This document shows, piece by piece, positions 24,401 through 32,837 of a stretch of 64,000 nt of DNA. The stretch's first letter is position 1. Each line of letters opens with the position of its first letter. The translations under genes and the position numbers were made by a program. This DNA is from Phallusia fumigata. Its lineage: Eukaryota > Chordata > Ascidiacea > Phlebobranchia > Ascidiidae. The notes below the pieces were generated by a model. It made no database searches and was not told the origin of the DNA. It was given only the letters and a program-made list of their open reading frames with translations. The DNA lies in assembly GCA_008931825.1 (NCBI GenBank), contig QXVZ01018812.1, positions 1-64,000 on the forward strand, written 5' to 3'.

Positions 24401-25021
24401 TACGTTTGCTAGCTGTTCCAAGGAAGCCCTTTTGTTTTTGGTTCGTTTGGCTGTCCGTTTACTTGCTATTTTCTAAACCACTGGTTTTAATTTATCATTT
24501 TTTTTATGACGGTCCCACTGGGGCGATTGTTAACAACGAGTTTAATCTAAATTAAATTGACGGGATATAGCATGCATCAGTCCCAATTTACTCAATGCAA
24601 AGAGCATCCGATCACAACTGGTTGAATAGACTAGGCTGATTTCTAAACAAACTTCATGTATTAATTGCCCTATATCGTTTCAGGTACATCAACCATTCTT
24701 GCAATCCGAATTGTGTTGCCGAGGTTGTTAACTTTGAGAAGGAAAAGAAGATTATGATTATTTCAAACCGACACATTCTCAGAGGCGAGGAGGTAAAAAA
24801 AAACGTTTTTTGTTTGTTTAACTCAGTTTCTATAATTGTATGTTGTCGTCCATAAGAACGAAGTAATTAACATAAACTTTGGTAATTTAACATTTTTTTT
24901 TACCAACTACAACTAATTTTACTTGCAGCTAAATTATGACTACAAATTCGACTTCGAGGATGAAGGCAACAAAATTCCGTGTCTCTGTGGCGCAATCAAC
25001 TGTCGAAAATGGATGAATTAA
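414..25021 (+). CDS. KMT2C/D: KMT2C/KMT2D-type histone H3 lysine-4 methyltransferase (5' partial, 39 exons)
   Basis: Nuclear enzyme of the COMPASS-like enhancer complex that methylates H3K4. Exons, all with GT/AG borders and matching phase: 414-654, 994-1150, 1451-1577, 2140-2237, 2817-2990, 3930-4028, 4340-4547, 5466-5583, 5915-6269, 6416-6496, 6765-7136, 8007-8121, 8521-8646, 9462-9625, 10722-10889, 11407-11490, 11693-11797, 12249-12470, 13127-13288, 14034-14227, 14358-14557, 15162-15223, 15306-15404, 15884-15928, 16132-16230, 16420-16491, 16846-17092, 17589-17734, 18187-18342, 19023-19184, 19474-19639, 20014-20159, 20500-20653, 21375-21511, 21998-22128, 23559-23730, 24108-24298, 24684-24792, 24929-25021. 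They give 1,984 codons and a TAA stop. Block order matches vertebrate KMT2C and KMT2D, and the ending [15 protein letters not shown] is close to theirs. Vertebrates have two such genes. A tunicate is expected to have one pre-duplication copy, so I do not choose between C and D. The N-terminal PHD clusters are upstream of the window. Confidence 0.96.
1855..1960. repeat. Dispersed repeat, copy 1 (intron of KMT2)
   Basis: The stretch from actaatcaaaaagataactg through gcaaacgtttcaacaattg and gtgatatgg resembles 47533-47640 base for base over long parts, and its head resembles 51606-51645. Family not recognised. It may be the tail of a transposon. Confidence 0.55.
2557..2658. repeat. 34-bp tandem repeat, three units
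   Basis: Units begin with acattgcag or acattgcgg at 2557, 2591 and 2625, each containing a variant of ccaggaagttttgtaattt. It lies in the KMT2 intron between exons ending 2237 and starting 2817. The third unit is diverged. Confidence 0.85.
3165..3830. repeat. Tandem array of diverged ~128-bp units in a KMT2 intron
   Basis: Two near-identical units start with tagccccctaaaatgggtaa at 3623 and 3751 and continue into aactggatgtaactttgaca. Older, diverged units precede them from about 3165, with cccactagcctcaaaatag near 3270 and ttaaacaatgtccgattgg near 3510. The array fills most of the intron 2991-3929. Its head at about 3103 (tatgggtccccttcc) resembles the start of the dispersed repeats at 9070 and 10062. 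Confidence 0.7.
5037..5343. mobile_element. hAT-type non-autonomous element (MITE) with perfect 8-bp target duplication
   Basis: The element starts CAGGGGTGTCCAAACTTTTT and ends GACACCCCTG, so the outer 10 bp are inverted repeats. It is flanked by identical 8-bp copies CATTAGAT at 5029-5036 and 5344-5351. The CAGGGGTGTCC terminus and 8-bp target duplication are hallmarks of hAT transposons. At 307 bp with no transposase ORF, it is non-autonomous. It lies in the KMT2 intron 4548-5465. Confidence 0.93.
7606..7920. mobile_element. Probable hAT-type MITE with near-perfect 8-bp target duplication
   Basis: The element begins CAGGAGTGGGCCCCCGG and ends AGGGTCCCCG. It is flanked by ATCTAAGC (7598-7605) and ATCTAGGC (7921-7928), seven of eight bases identical. 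Termini are imperfect inverted repeats. No coding capacity is seen. It lies in the KMT2 intron 7137-8006. Confidence 0.75.
9070..9352. repeat. Dispersed ~280-bp repeat, copy A
   Basis: Starts near ttatgggctccttcc and runs through acgcgagtttgttctcacgt, agaaggagttgttcaaattt and cccaaaacgtgaaattttt. Copy B at 10062-10370 matches it over the whole length with scattered changes. It lies in the KMT2 intron 8647-9461. Terminal inverted repeats are not evident beyond a short head palindrome (ccttcc..gaagg). Confidence 0.8.
10062..10370. repeat. Dispersed ~280-bp repeat, copy B
   Basis: Starts near ttattatgggtccccttcc, with the head palindrome ggtccccttccaccaagggga, and follows copy A (9070-9352) through acgcgagtttgttcccacgt and cccccgaaacgtagaattt. 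It lies in the KMT2 intron 9626-10721. Its end overlaps the 216-bp duplication described at 10315. Confidence 0.8.
10315..10747. repeat. 216-bp direct duplication around a single N (probable assembly join)
   Basis: 10315-10530 and 10532-10747 are the same 216 bases, with one difference noted (cctctttt against cctatttt). They are separated by one N at 10531. Each copy ends in the first bases of the KMT2 exon that begins at 10722, so the first copy holds a truncated exon start (10506-10530) with an intact acceptor. A single N between two identical ends is typical of two contig ends that were placed side by side without merging their overlap. Confidence 0.9.
10909..11111. mobile_element. hAT-type MITE (CAGTGGTTCCCAACC termini)
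   Basis: Left end CAGTGGTTCCCAACCTTC. Right end CGGTTGAGAACTACTG is its imperfect inverted repeat. The termini match the common hAT (Charlie-like) consensus. The flanks AGCTAAGG and GGCTAGTA share only a core GCTA, so the target duplication is weak. Length 203 bp, no ORF. It starts 20 bp downstream of a KMT2 exon end at 10889. Confidence 0.7.
12713..13033. repeat. Pair of related ~75-bp repeat segments
   Basis: cagcgtttgtcgaaacgtag (12719 on) and cagcgtttgtcaaaacgtag (12962 on) each continue into a similar 50-bp stretch ending near cttgtatcttcctattga and attgtatctccgtattgag. The same kind of head (gacgacagcgattgtcaata) occurs at about 47622. This is part of a dispersed repeat in a KMT2 intron. 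Confidence 0.6.
13127..14557 (+). other. KMT2C/D conserved proline-rich module ahead of the extended PHD
   Basis: Exon 13127-13288 reads [15 protein letters not shown] and ends [18 protein letters not shown], matching a conserved block of insect and vertebrate KMT2C/D. Exon 14034-14227 has the signature [17 protein letters not shown] and then [10 protein letters not shown], the counterparts of NPPTPPASLPPTP and SLPTPPHNN of human KMT2C. Exon 14358-14557 is acidic ([10 protein letters not shown]). These motifs sit in the same order as in vertebrates and fix the identity of the middle of the gene independently of the SET domain. Function of the module is not well defined. Confidence 0.88.
14990..15033. 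repeat. 22-bp tandem duplication
   Basis: The unit tacgaatgtgataaataaaa (with aat following) occurs twice back to back in the KMT2 intron 14558-15161. Confidence 0.85.
16132..19639 (+). other. KMT2C/D zinc-binding pre-PHD and extended PHD (ePHD) block
   Basis: Exon 16132-16230 has [17 protein letters not shown] and exon 16420-16491 has [11 protein letters not shown], the paired-cysteine segment that precedes the ePHD in KMT2C/D. Exon 17589-17734 carries [15 protein letters not shown], matching KKWRGMKWKKWSIHI of KMT2C. Exons 18187-18342, 19023-19184 and the start of 19474-19639 form the e[67 protein letters not shown] and [10 protein letters not shown]. Spacing of Cys and His residues follows the family. 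The ePHD of KMT2C and KMT2D is reported to bind histone H4 tails. Confidence 0.95.
19474..22128 (+). other. KMT2C/D FYRN, FYRC and WDR5-interaction (Win) motif
   Basis: [24 protein letters not shown] (end of 19474-19639) and [17 protein letters not shown] with [20 protein letters not shown] (20014-20159). Exon 20500-20653 supplies the [15 protein letters not shown] segment. [23 protein letters not shown] (21375-21511) and [20 protein letters not shown] (21998-22128), which is directly followed by the Win motif GCARTEP. In vertebrate KMT2 proteins the central Arg of this motif inserts into WDR5. All borders are in phase. Exon 22128 joins 23559 to give KPHTLISN, the counterpart of RPHTLNST. Confidence 0.95.
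23559..25021 (+). other. KMT2C/D catalytic SET domain and post-SET
   Basis: Pre-SET linker and start: [20 protein letters not shown] and VYLARSRIQ (23559-23730). Exon 24108-24298: [20 protein letters not shown], then [16 protein letters not shown]. Exon 24684-24792: [16 protein letters not shown], which contains the NHSC signature that binds S-adenosylmethionine. Exon 24929-25021: [11 protein letters not shown] with the catalytic-region tyrosines, then the post-SET cysteines CLCGAINC and the terminal WMN. All key residues appear present, so this should be an active H3K4 methyltransferase. The residue before YDY is Asn, where human KMT2C has Cys. Confidence 0.97.
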
Positions 25022-25139
25022 CTTTCCTCCGGAGGGCGTCAGCAAGCTGCTCTTTGCTTTATTAACTTGGCGCGGCTTGGCGTCTTGAAGCTGCTCTAAA
25101 ATCTTTCCAGCACCACCTGCCGGCAAAAAAATTCTCTGC

Positions 25140-25145
25140 ATTAAA
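25140..25145 (+). promoter_or_regulatory. Candidate poly(A) signal of the KMT2 gene (ATTAAA)
   Basis: An ATTAAA hexamer lies about 120 bp downstream of the KMT2 stop. No AATAAA is nearer. Assignment rests on position only. Confidence 0.4.
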
Positions 25146-25645
25146 ATTTTTACCATGTACATATTCATTTGACCACCAACAACGATTTTGAGGCGGAAAT
25201 TTGCTCTTTAGGCGAGCACTTTCTGTTTCACTTTTTCTTTATATTTTGTGTACATACAAAGGCCGCCATCAGTCGCTGTTCCATTTCTATTTGGTCGAAA
25301 TACGTTGTTGTGTAATCATCACTGCCACATGTTGAAGTGAAAAGCGGGCCACCGCCGGTTGGCTTCAGATCCATTAAAGGTGCAACTAGCTTGTCAACGC
25401 GTATTTTTGTAAATACTGCTGCACGAGAAGGATTAAATATTAATCTGCATATTTTCATTGTGGGACTTTTTGTACTTGGCTTGTAAAACACTATTAGACT
25501 GTGTTCAAGGGCAGATAAGCAAGGGAACCAGGACCAAATCACTTAATCCAAGGATTTATAAGTCTTAGCAGCTTATTAAGGTTGCGGTTCGTACGTAAAA
25601 TGCTTTAAAAGTGTTGAGGCTTTTCAATGTGGCTCAAACAGTTAA

Positions 25646-26333
25646 GGCCCGTTTACACCGTATTCAGTGGCGCTTAACCTAGCCTTACTTTGCGACCCCT
25701 TCCGTTTACACTACGATTTTCGGTGCGTTCCTAAGCCTACTAAATCGAATGCACGACGTAATTTTTTTGTTTACAATGACTGCAGATGACCATAAACTAC
25801 CACTTAAGATTACCTGCCATTTTTTATTTGATTGGATTTTAAAAGACGACACCAGCATGAGATTTAAAAGGCCACATACGAAATTTTGTATCAGTCAGAA
25901 GTTTGGAGTTTAAAAAAGCCTGTATAAATGTAAACTGAAATTATTAGCTCTTCTGAAATTAATGAGAAAGAAACAGGAAACTCATGCCAAAAGATTTAGA
26001 AGTTATAGGGTGCATCCAATCCTACATAAACGCAAACAAGATGGTAAGTAGTGATAAGTAATTAAATTTGATACAAATAGCCTACCTTCCCAAATTTTTG
26101 GCAAATGAAGTAACTATTTCAAATCAGAAACCCGTACACAGCGATTGCACAAATCGATCTGCGCGGATTCAAGCTGCTTGATACGCAGAAAACGCTCGGC
26201 AGGCGATCGCGCGCTCATTTCTACGAGACTTGAGCGATCGAAATCAGGTTAGCGCAAAACCAGACAGACAAAATAAAACAAACAAAGCTGCGCAGGTTTG
26301 AGCTCGCTCCCTACGCATAGTGTAAACGGCCCT
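25646..26333. mobile_element. TTAA-flanked terminal-inverted-repeat element (piggyBac-like MITE)
   Basis: Left end GGCCCGTTTACACC. Right end GTGTAAACGGCCCT is its inverted repeat with one extra base. TTAA occurs at 25642-25645 and at 26334-26337, as expected for a TTAA target duplication (piggyBac type). Length 688 bp, no transposase ORF. A short ATG ORF near 25777 has no known family. The superfamily is inferred from TTAA alone. Confidence 0.72.
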
Positions 26334-26725
26334 TTAAGCTGTTTTTTTGCTTGGTAACAATTGCAATCCCTACACTGTCAATAAACCTTGGCAAGTGTAA
26401 ACTAAAAAATGTTTAGTAAATCTGTAAATACAGTTCAGGACCGGATTTTTAACGACTGCAGTGATCTGGATTGAAAAGGTGACGTACGTTGTCATTGCAC
26501 ACTACTTATTGTTTGTTTTACTGTTGTTGATAACAATAACACATATATTGGTTTGCAAGCGGCATAAAGGCGCATCAAATTGTGTGTACTTTCTTGAAAT
26601 AGTTCAACAAAATCTACAAAGTTTGAAGCTTGCTTTGAACGGATTTTTCCTATTAGCACCTGCATGTTAAATTCTTAAACAGTGACAGTGATCTTTTCCA
26701 ACGGACAATTACAGCGGTGGACAAC

Positions 26726-27863
26726 ATGGCTGATCTCCAAGCTTATGTTGCTGAGCAAAAGAAAGGAAAAGGCAGCTTTCTTGGCAAGTCAGCAGCTTCA
26801 GAAAGTGATTCGGACAGCGCTAGTTTGTTATCATCTTGGGTTCCCTCATCTGTTAATATTTCAATGCCCAGTGTGTTTGGAAGTGACTCAAATGAAAAAC
26901 AATCAGAGTCTTCATGGTTTAGTGAAGCCAAAAAAGATCCCATGTGTCCAGCTCTGGTAAGTCTTTTTTTAGTTAGTTTCCTAAACCCCAAAACTGTGTT
27001 GTACAATGACATAAAAGCACATAAAATTTTGCCATTACAAAGATCATCCCATAAAAAAGTTGAATTGGGTTTTTTTGTGTTAATTCTGAACTGCCTTGTG
27101 TAATTCACATGAAACACAATCTTTCTGGTCTTTTTCTTTGTAGTTAAAAGGAAAAAAATAACTTTACTCTTTAATTTACTCTTTGTAGTCAAGAAAACAA
27201 CGTCTAATTGGGTTTGCATGTTGCATTTGTGGCGGCATTTTCTGCTTTAGTTTGGCAAGTCTCTATGTTCCTGTACTAATACTCAAAGCAAGAAAATTTG
27301 CCTTGCTTTACAGTCTTGGAAGTTTGTTTATGATTAACAGGTAAGTTGTACTACTGCATGTATGGCTTGCTGACAATTAGAAAATAATGTGAACCGTTGG
27401 CTATTGTTCATTTTACAGCTTTTCATTTTTGTGGGGCCCTTGGAATCATGCTAAACATTTGATGACAAGAGAACGATTACCTTTCACAACAGCATATTTT
27501 GGGTCACTTTTCGCAACACTATATTTTGCAATGTGGCTAAGAAGCACTTTGTTCACAACAATTGCAGCTGTTATACAAATAGTAGCATTACTCTGGTAGG
27601 TCTTGTTCTAATTTGTAGGCTCCAATCTGCATTATTTACAATTTTTGGTTGAGAAATATCGTTGAATGCGAAACTAATTGCTTAATCACTTATTTTATAT
27701 TATTTATATGTTAGAAATAAATCATGTTAAACAACCATTAATATCATCTTTTTAAAGGTACCTGGTGAGTTATATTCCTGGAGGACAGACTGGGTTGTCA
27801 TTTATCTCGAAACTTTTTACAAGTGCGCTTAGTAGGACAGTTAGTAAATCCATGCCTGTCTGA
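26726..27863 (+). CDS. SFT2D3: SFT2D3-type vesicle transport membrane protein (complete, 4 exons)
   Basis: SFT2 family proteins sit in Golgi and endosomal membranes and act in vesicle fusion with the Golgi. Exons 26726-26956, 27189-27340, 27419-27595 and 27758-27863 join in phase to 221 codons and a TGA. The human SFT2D3 protein is of similar length, about 215. The start is the ATG giving MADLQAYVAEQ, like MADLHRQLQEYLAQ of human SFT2D3. The N-terminal 77 residues are Ser-rich and cytosolic. Four membrane segments follow: about 84-108 (ICGGIFCFSLASLYVPVLIL), 112-130, 150-170 and 178-197. The family motif RARKFALLWSLGS appears here as KARKFALLYSLGS, and the end RTVSKSMPV resembles the C-terminus of the family. 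The other SFT2 members, SFT2D1 and SFT2D2, have a shorter N-terminus, so D3 fits best. The gene is transcribed in the same direction as KMT2, 1.7 kb downstream. Confidence 0.92.
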
Positions 27864-28421
27864 TCCAAAGCAAACCATTAAAAGAGGGATTTCCCCATGG
27901 TGAACTATATCTTCCTACTGGTGCTTTCATATTGCGAAAACCATTCGTGCAATGTTTATTGCCACTCTTTCCTTTTTTGAATTCAGTTTTCAATGTATTT
28001 TTATGAACTTTTTTGTGAAGTTTGTATTTTCCACAACAAAGGTGAGTACTTTTTAACAGTAGCACATATTTTAGTTGCTTATGGCTCTTTTCAATGACAT
28101 CCTTGGACAACTGTCTTATTTATTTATTCTAGACACTATCAGTTAAAATACCCATATATGGATGTTTGTTACATATTATACTTTTTATAACGCCTATCCT
28201 TTTTAACTGTGTTTTGACTTTTGACAGTATGTTTGTTGGTTTTTTCTCATTTTTTAGGCAGGGGGTTGTGTAAAAATTGAAGCTCATTATCAGCCTGCTG
28301 TCAAATATAAAGTGTATCTAAACCAGTACCATGTTTGTTTATGACCATTTCTTGTCAGAGCATCTTTGGTGGGGCAATTTGAGTTAAATTGCTTTGTAAT
28401 ATGGAAGAAAGAGCCTTTTCA

Positions 28422-28427
28422 AATAAA
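28422..28427 (+). promoter_or_regulatory. Candidate poly(A) signal of SFT2D3 (AATAAA)
   Basis: First AATAAA after the SFT2D3 stop, about 560 bp downstream. A second AATAAA-like site (caataaac) follows at about 28486. Confidence 0.45.
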
Positions 28428-29619
28428 CCAAATTCTCATCACTTTCTAGAAATAGATGTGTTTTGAGACATTGGATGTCCAGATCCAATAAACAAAACAT
28501 TCTTGCAGATAAAATGTAATATATCACAAACAAGATCTTGGCGAAATTGACTTGTTGTTGAACACAAACATTTTCCCAGAAAAATGTTGTTGTGTTTCCT
28601 TGGGTAGCTCCTCATTTGTGTGTTGACAATGTAAAGGAATGGCCTGCAGTATTGCAAACACTTATCAAGCAGATATTTTAGTTTGCTTGCCTCAGTCTTG
28701 TCATAACACGAGTTGGCTTGAGTTAACCTTATTGGTGAAAGAAGACACATGCAAGTTTTACCCAAACAAAATGGTATTTATTGAAGCTTTGGACACAGCA
28801 GTTTACCAATTTTAATTGGTGTGCAAGGTCCATGTAGCTCGATTAGACTGGATTTGTTTGGCTGGTACTTGATACACAAGCGGCATTAGCGCAACAATCG
28901 TTGTCATTAAATCTGATGTCCTAATTGTCGATGGTTCAAGTTGCAAAGAGGAAACCGAAGCACTTTGTTTGTATTTGGGCTTTAATTGTTTGATAGACGA
29001 GGTTCTAAATCAAATAGCGGTTTTGGGTTTAGTTATGATTTGACAAAATTATCGTTCCGAACCGGTTCGGCTCACTTAATCTGGCCAATTTTCGGCATGC
29101 ATTATTTGTCCTTTGTGCGTCGTTAAAATGCCTTTTTTTGACGCAAGTAACAAAAATATTTTGGGAGATTTTCGATAATTGGAAAGTTTGGGATTCTGTA
29201 CCAAACTTATATTAAGCGGTTTCGGGTTTCTTCCTTTTCGGTTCTTCCTGTTTAGGTTCCGGAGGTTTCTATTCCTGTCGAACCCCACCCTCTTTACCTA
29301 ACACGGGTAGTTAGCCTAAAGCTCCCCTGACTGGTTTCACCAACGTTTCCCCCAGTCTTGATTCTTCTTTGCGCCACACTCACCCTCCGATTTGAGTCCA
29401 CGTCACATATCGCCTTGTAATGACGGTGTAGCTGCAGCGCATTCACTCTTGATCACCAGTGTCCTTTTTCGCGCTCTATAACGTTTATACGTTGCGCAGC
29501 TATCTCCGGCTTGGTGATTGTTTTGGTGCAATTGTGTCGCTACGATTTCTTTTACCAAGCGAAATTAACTTAACTCAACTCAGGTTAAGCCTGTTTAGCT
29601 CCGGGCTCGATCCCAGCTG

Positions 29620-29815
29620 AGGATGGCAGTACGGTATGTGGTACGTACTGAGATGCGCGTACCTCGTTACAAAGGGCGTACCGTTTCTTTGGGTGATTTT
29701 TGCGGGGTATCATACCGAAAGCAAACGGTACAGTACGTCTAAAGTTGTACGCACCACGTACCTCGTTGCGAAGGGCGTACCGTACTCTATGCTGAATTTG
29801 CCAAACTGCCATCCT
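29620..29815. mobile_element. GTAC-rich TIR element, first member
   Basis: Left end AGGATGGCAGTACGGTA, right end AACTGCCATCCT, which is inverted to it. Inside are two direct copies of cgtacctcgttgcgaagggc (one with small changes), at about 29657 and 29756. No ORF resembling a transposase. Family unknown. Confidence 0.6.
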
Positions 29816-30179
29816 TGCTCCCGGTGTACAAATATTGGTTGCATACCAGACATACCTTTTTTTCTAAACTTTTGCTTTGCCAAAGAAGTCAAGGGGCCTG
29901 TGTAATAGAATGCAAACCGGTAGTACCTCTTGACTGTTCGCTCTTGCTCTTCGGTAAATATTTGCACGCAAGGCAAAACAAACAAAACAAGTTTGAAACA
30001 ACGATCTGACCGTGTAGCTGTAAAAAACAATTCTTGTCATATATCTAACATGTACACGATAAAATGTTGTCATGGGAAAATCGCTAAACATTCGACCTGA
30101 GGAGAAAATCCAGATTTGCGAAGTCGCAGAAGGTTCTGCGTTTGCTCTGCGAAAAACAAGTAGGTATGTAAAGGGTGGG

Positions 30180-30284
30180 CATCAGCAGCAAAAAACATCA
30201 AACGGTACGGTACGGTGGCACGGTACGCCCATCGCAACGAGGTACATGGTACGCAAAACTCAATACGTACCGTACTGCCATCCT
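30180..30284. mobile_element. GTAC-rich TIR element, second, inverted fragment
   Basis: The right end TACCGTACTGCCATCCT at 30268-30284 is the exact reverse complement of the 17-bp left end at 29620-29636. The body has the reverse complement of the gtacctcgttgcgaagggcg motif (at about 30221). Either this is a second truncated copy, or the whole 29620-30284 stretch is one composite element. Confidence 0.55.
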
Positions 30285-32070
30285 AGGTAGACATATCGGT
30301 GTAAAAAAGCATGCTAAAAACTCGGCCAAGATTGTCCTTTTTTGTCACTATTTCTCCTACAAGAAATTCCATCTTTGCAAGTTCATCAACAGTTTGCTGA
30401 CTTTTTGTTGTACATTTGATAACATTTCCTCTCCTATGCCACGCATATTTATGATTTCTGAAATACTAAGAATAATTAAACATAGGTGGGCCCAAGCCTG
30501 TGAAGCCTCCTGGTTCTTATTCGCTGCAGGTTCTGCAAAGTGCTTGTTTTGGAAACTTTCAATTACTGTCCACATGGTTTGACTTGTTTGTCGTTACAGT
30601 ATATAAGTTGCGTTTACAACTGAAGATTTGTGGTCACGATTATTACGTAATTTGTAGCAAATGTGGGCGATAGATTTAAGCTCTGCTGTAGGCTTGTGTA
30701 ATATTATCGTGGTTTTCCTAATTCTGGTATACTCGACAGTTTTGTGACGATGCAGTTGCTTACGTTGACGCCATGCAGTTTACATGTCTGGGTGTGGCTG
30801 CAGCTTTGGTATTCCGATTATTAGACAATAAGTTTAGTTTAAAACTTAATTCATGATGTCATTTTTTGCACAGGCTTCTGTAGCACTTAAATGATTACGT
30901 CATAAGCAATCTTGCCATTTTCATGAGCGTTTTGCAGGAAATGTTGAAGTCCAGAATCAGTTTAAAATTTGGGTTCCTTTGGGCGCACTTTTTGGGCAAA
31001 ACATTGATTGTTGTTGATAAAGTTTACATGACTTTGAAATGCTGCCTCCCTAAGTGAAACAAATGTTTATATTTTTGTCCGGTTATCATTTCTTTTATTA
31101 TTTTCCTGCCTCTTCCCCAAAGCACACCGATTCCAACCAACACCTACAGTAACCAACGCACGAAAAGCGTAAGCATCAACCAGCAAGTCTGGATTCAGTA
31201 AGGGCAGTTCCAAATCCCGTTGTTCGTGATGTAAATGTGATTTTTGTCCATGTTTGTTCTGCAACAAAATGACAATGCAAGGTCCGCAAATGTGCAAGAA
31301 CAGTCTTTAAGACATCATCGAGACCTGTATTTTGGATTTAACAAAAGTTCTGTCGAATGATTTCTACTGCTGTGATGAACGCGTTGCGCGCAGTCTACTG
31401 CAATGTATAATACGATTATACCTCAGTCATTATATGGGCTTATACTTATGTGTTTTAAATCAGCTTAGTTTGTTTTGTATCTAGAATTATATCAGGATTG
31501 ACGGAATTATTGCGCAACTAATAAACCAAAGAATAAAAGCCTTCCACTGACTATAATGCAACCGAATTCATATGACAACTTAAAAGTCAGTGCCGCCGAC
31601 TTATACGCCACAGATACCGGTAATTTTCTTGCGTCATAACAACAGGTGAGTGAGCTTAATCCAGTTTTTAGCATTGTCCGACAGCGCTTATGTTTATCTA
31701 AATCTTGTTTTCGGATTAAGGTTTATTGCAAATTTGTTTTCGAAGCTATGGATTAGCCTTCAACAGAAACACATTGGTGGTTGGGTTTTATGCTGAAGCG
31801 TCAACTTAACGCCTTCGGTATTTGCGCAAACACTCGATTTGTTTTGGGTTATGATGGTTTGATTGTTCCACGAAATTGAACGAAAACCCGCAATGCATTT
31901 TTACTTTGCAACGCAGTAAATGCAGCAAAATAACTTGCTAGTTTTATAGGATTTGCTAATAAACGCCGAGGTGTATTTCCAAGTCTAGACCAAAACAGGT
32001 AAAAAATTGATCGGTTATAACATGGCTGAATTGGCTGATGCGCTTTGCTTTTTTACCCAAGTCCTTAAAA

Positions 32071-32332
32071 CAGTGGTTCCCAACCTTTTTTAGGGTTTGC
32101 GGCACCCTTGCTGAGACTGGTGTATCGCGGCACCATAGCGGCTTACAAAACCATAATATAAAGTAAACTGCCGGTTTGCATTTTGATCAGGAAGTGTAAA
32201 CGTTGAGCAACTAAGTCTAATTCGCAAGCATATTTTACCGTCATACCTGGTAATACTTGGCTTAATAGAAAACAGTTGTAGGGTCGCAGCGCCCCTGAGC
32301 TTTGTAACTGGCACCCCGGATGGAAAACAGTG
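32071..32332. mobile_element. hAT-type MITE upstream of the VWA gene
   Basis: Left end CAGTGGTTCCCAACCTTTTT. Right end GGATGGAAAACAGTG is inverted to it with a few changes. The flanking octamers CCTTAAAA and CTTTTAAA agree at six of eight positions. It shares its left terminus with the element at 10909. Length 262 bp, no ORF. Confidence 0.75.
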
Positions 32333-32837
32333 CTTTTAAAAATGGTGCGAACAAACTTGGTGGATTTTGGATTCTATTCGGTAAAGTGCGTTTTGTACAA
32401 TTGTAAAACTGTAACCACTGCAGTCTAATCTACAGCTTCTAATCGTGCGGTTATTGTGTATTTCCAAACTTTCGTCTCAAGCAGGTATTATCAAATTGAA
32501 ATGTCGAAACCTGCTGATAACACCGAGCATTGATAATACAACAGATAATAAAATGGCGACTGTGGTTAGCAGCGCTCAGGAACGAAAAAAAAGAAAAAGT
32601 CTGGGGCGGTTTCTTAAATTCTCACTGCCTTTAAAAGACACGGCCTGTGAATTAAATATATTTAGACGTCCTGAAGCTCAAGCGCGTTTCCAAGGACTGT
32701 TGATAAACACTTTAAACAGTAAATTTGGGGTTCTATATCTTGTTGTGCTGTAAGAGTTTTGAGGCGACGAAGAAATCAAATAAAAAATTGTTTACAATTA
32801 AATTGTTTAAGAAGAGGGTTGTCGGATTTTTAAAACC

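Larger units (their letters stand above)
25022..26725. other. KMT2 3' region, TTAA element and SFT2D3 upstream region
   Basis: Holds the KMT2 3' untranslated region, the 688-bp TTAA-flanked element (25646-26333) and the leader of the SFT2D3 gene. An acceptor-like ttcttaaacag occurs at about 26680, 45 bp before the SFT2D3 ATG. It could be a spliced-leader acceptor, since many tunicate mRNAs are trans-spliced. I see no further gene. Confidence 0.5.
27864..32837. other. Intergenic region between SFT2D3 and the VWA gene
   Basis: Contains the SFT2D3 3' region, the GTAC-rich inverted repeats at 29620-30284 and a hAT MITE at 32071-32332. The longest open frames, such as 30175-30582 (+) and 29710-30030 (-), overlap the repeats and look non-coding. 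An ATG ORF at 32551-32753 (+), with an RKKRK segment, lies just upstream of the VWA gene. I could not support it as a gene. Confidence 0.5.

Noticed and set aside
26743-27219. 158-codon minus-strand frame
   Set aside because: It is antisense to SFT2D3 exon 1 and its intron. The plus-strand gene explains the region.
32445-32753. 102-codon frame as the first exon of the VWA gene
   Set aside because: It has a stop before any usable donor, and a better start with a signal peptide and gtaagt donor is at 32838.
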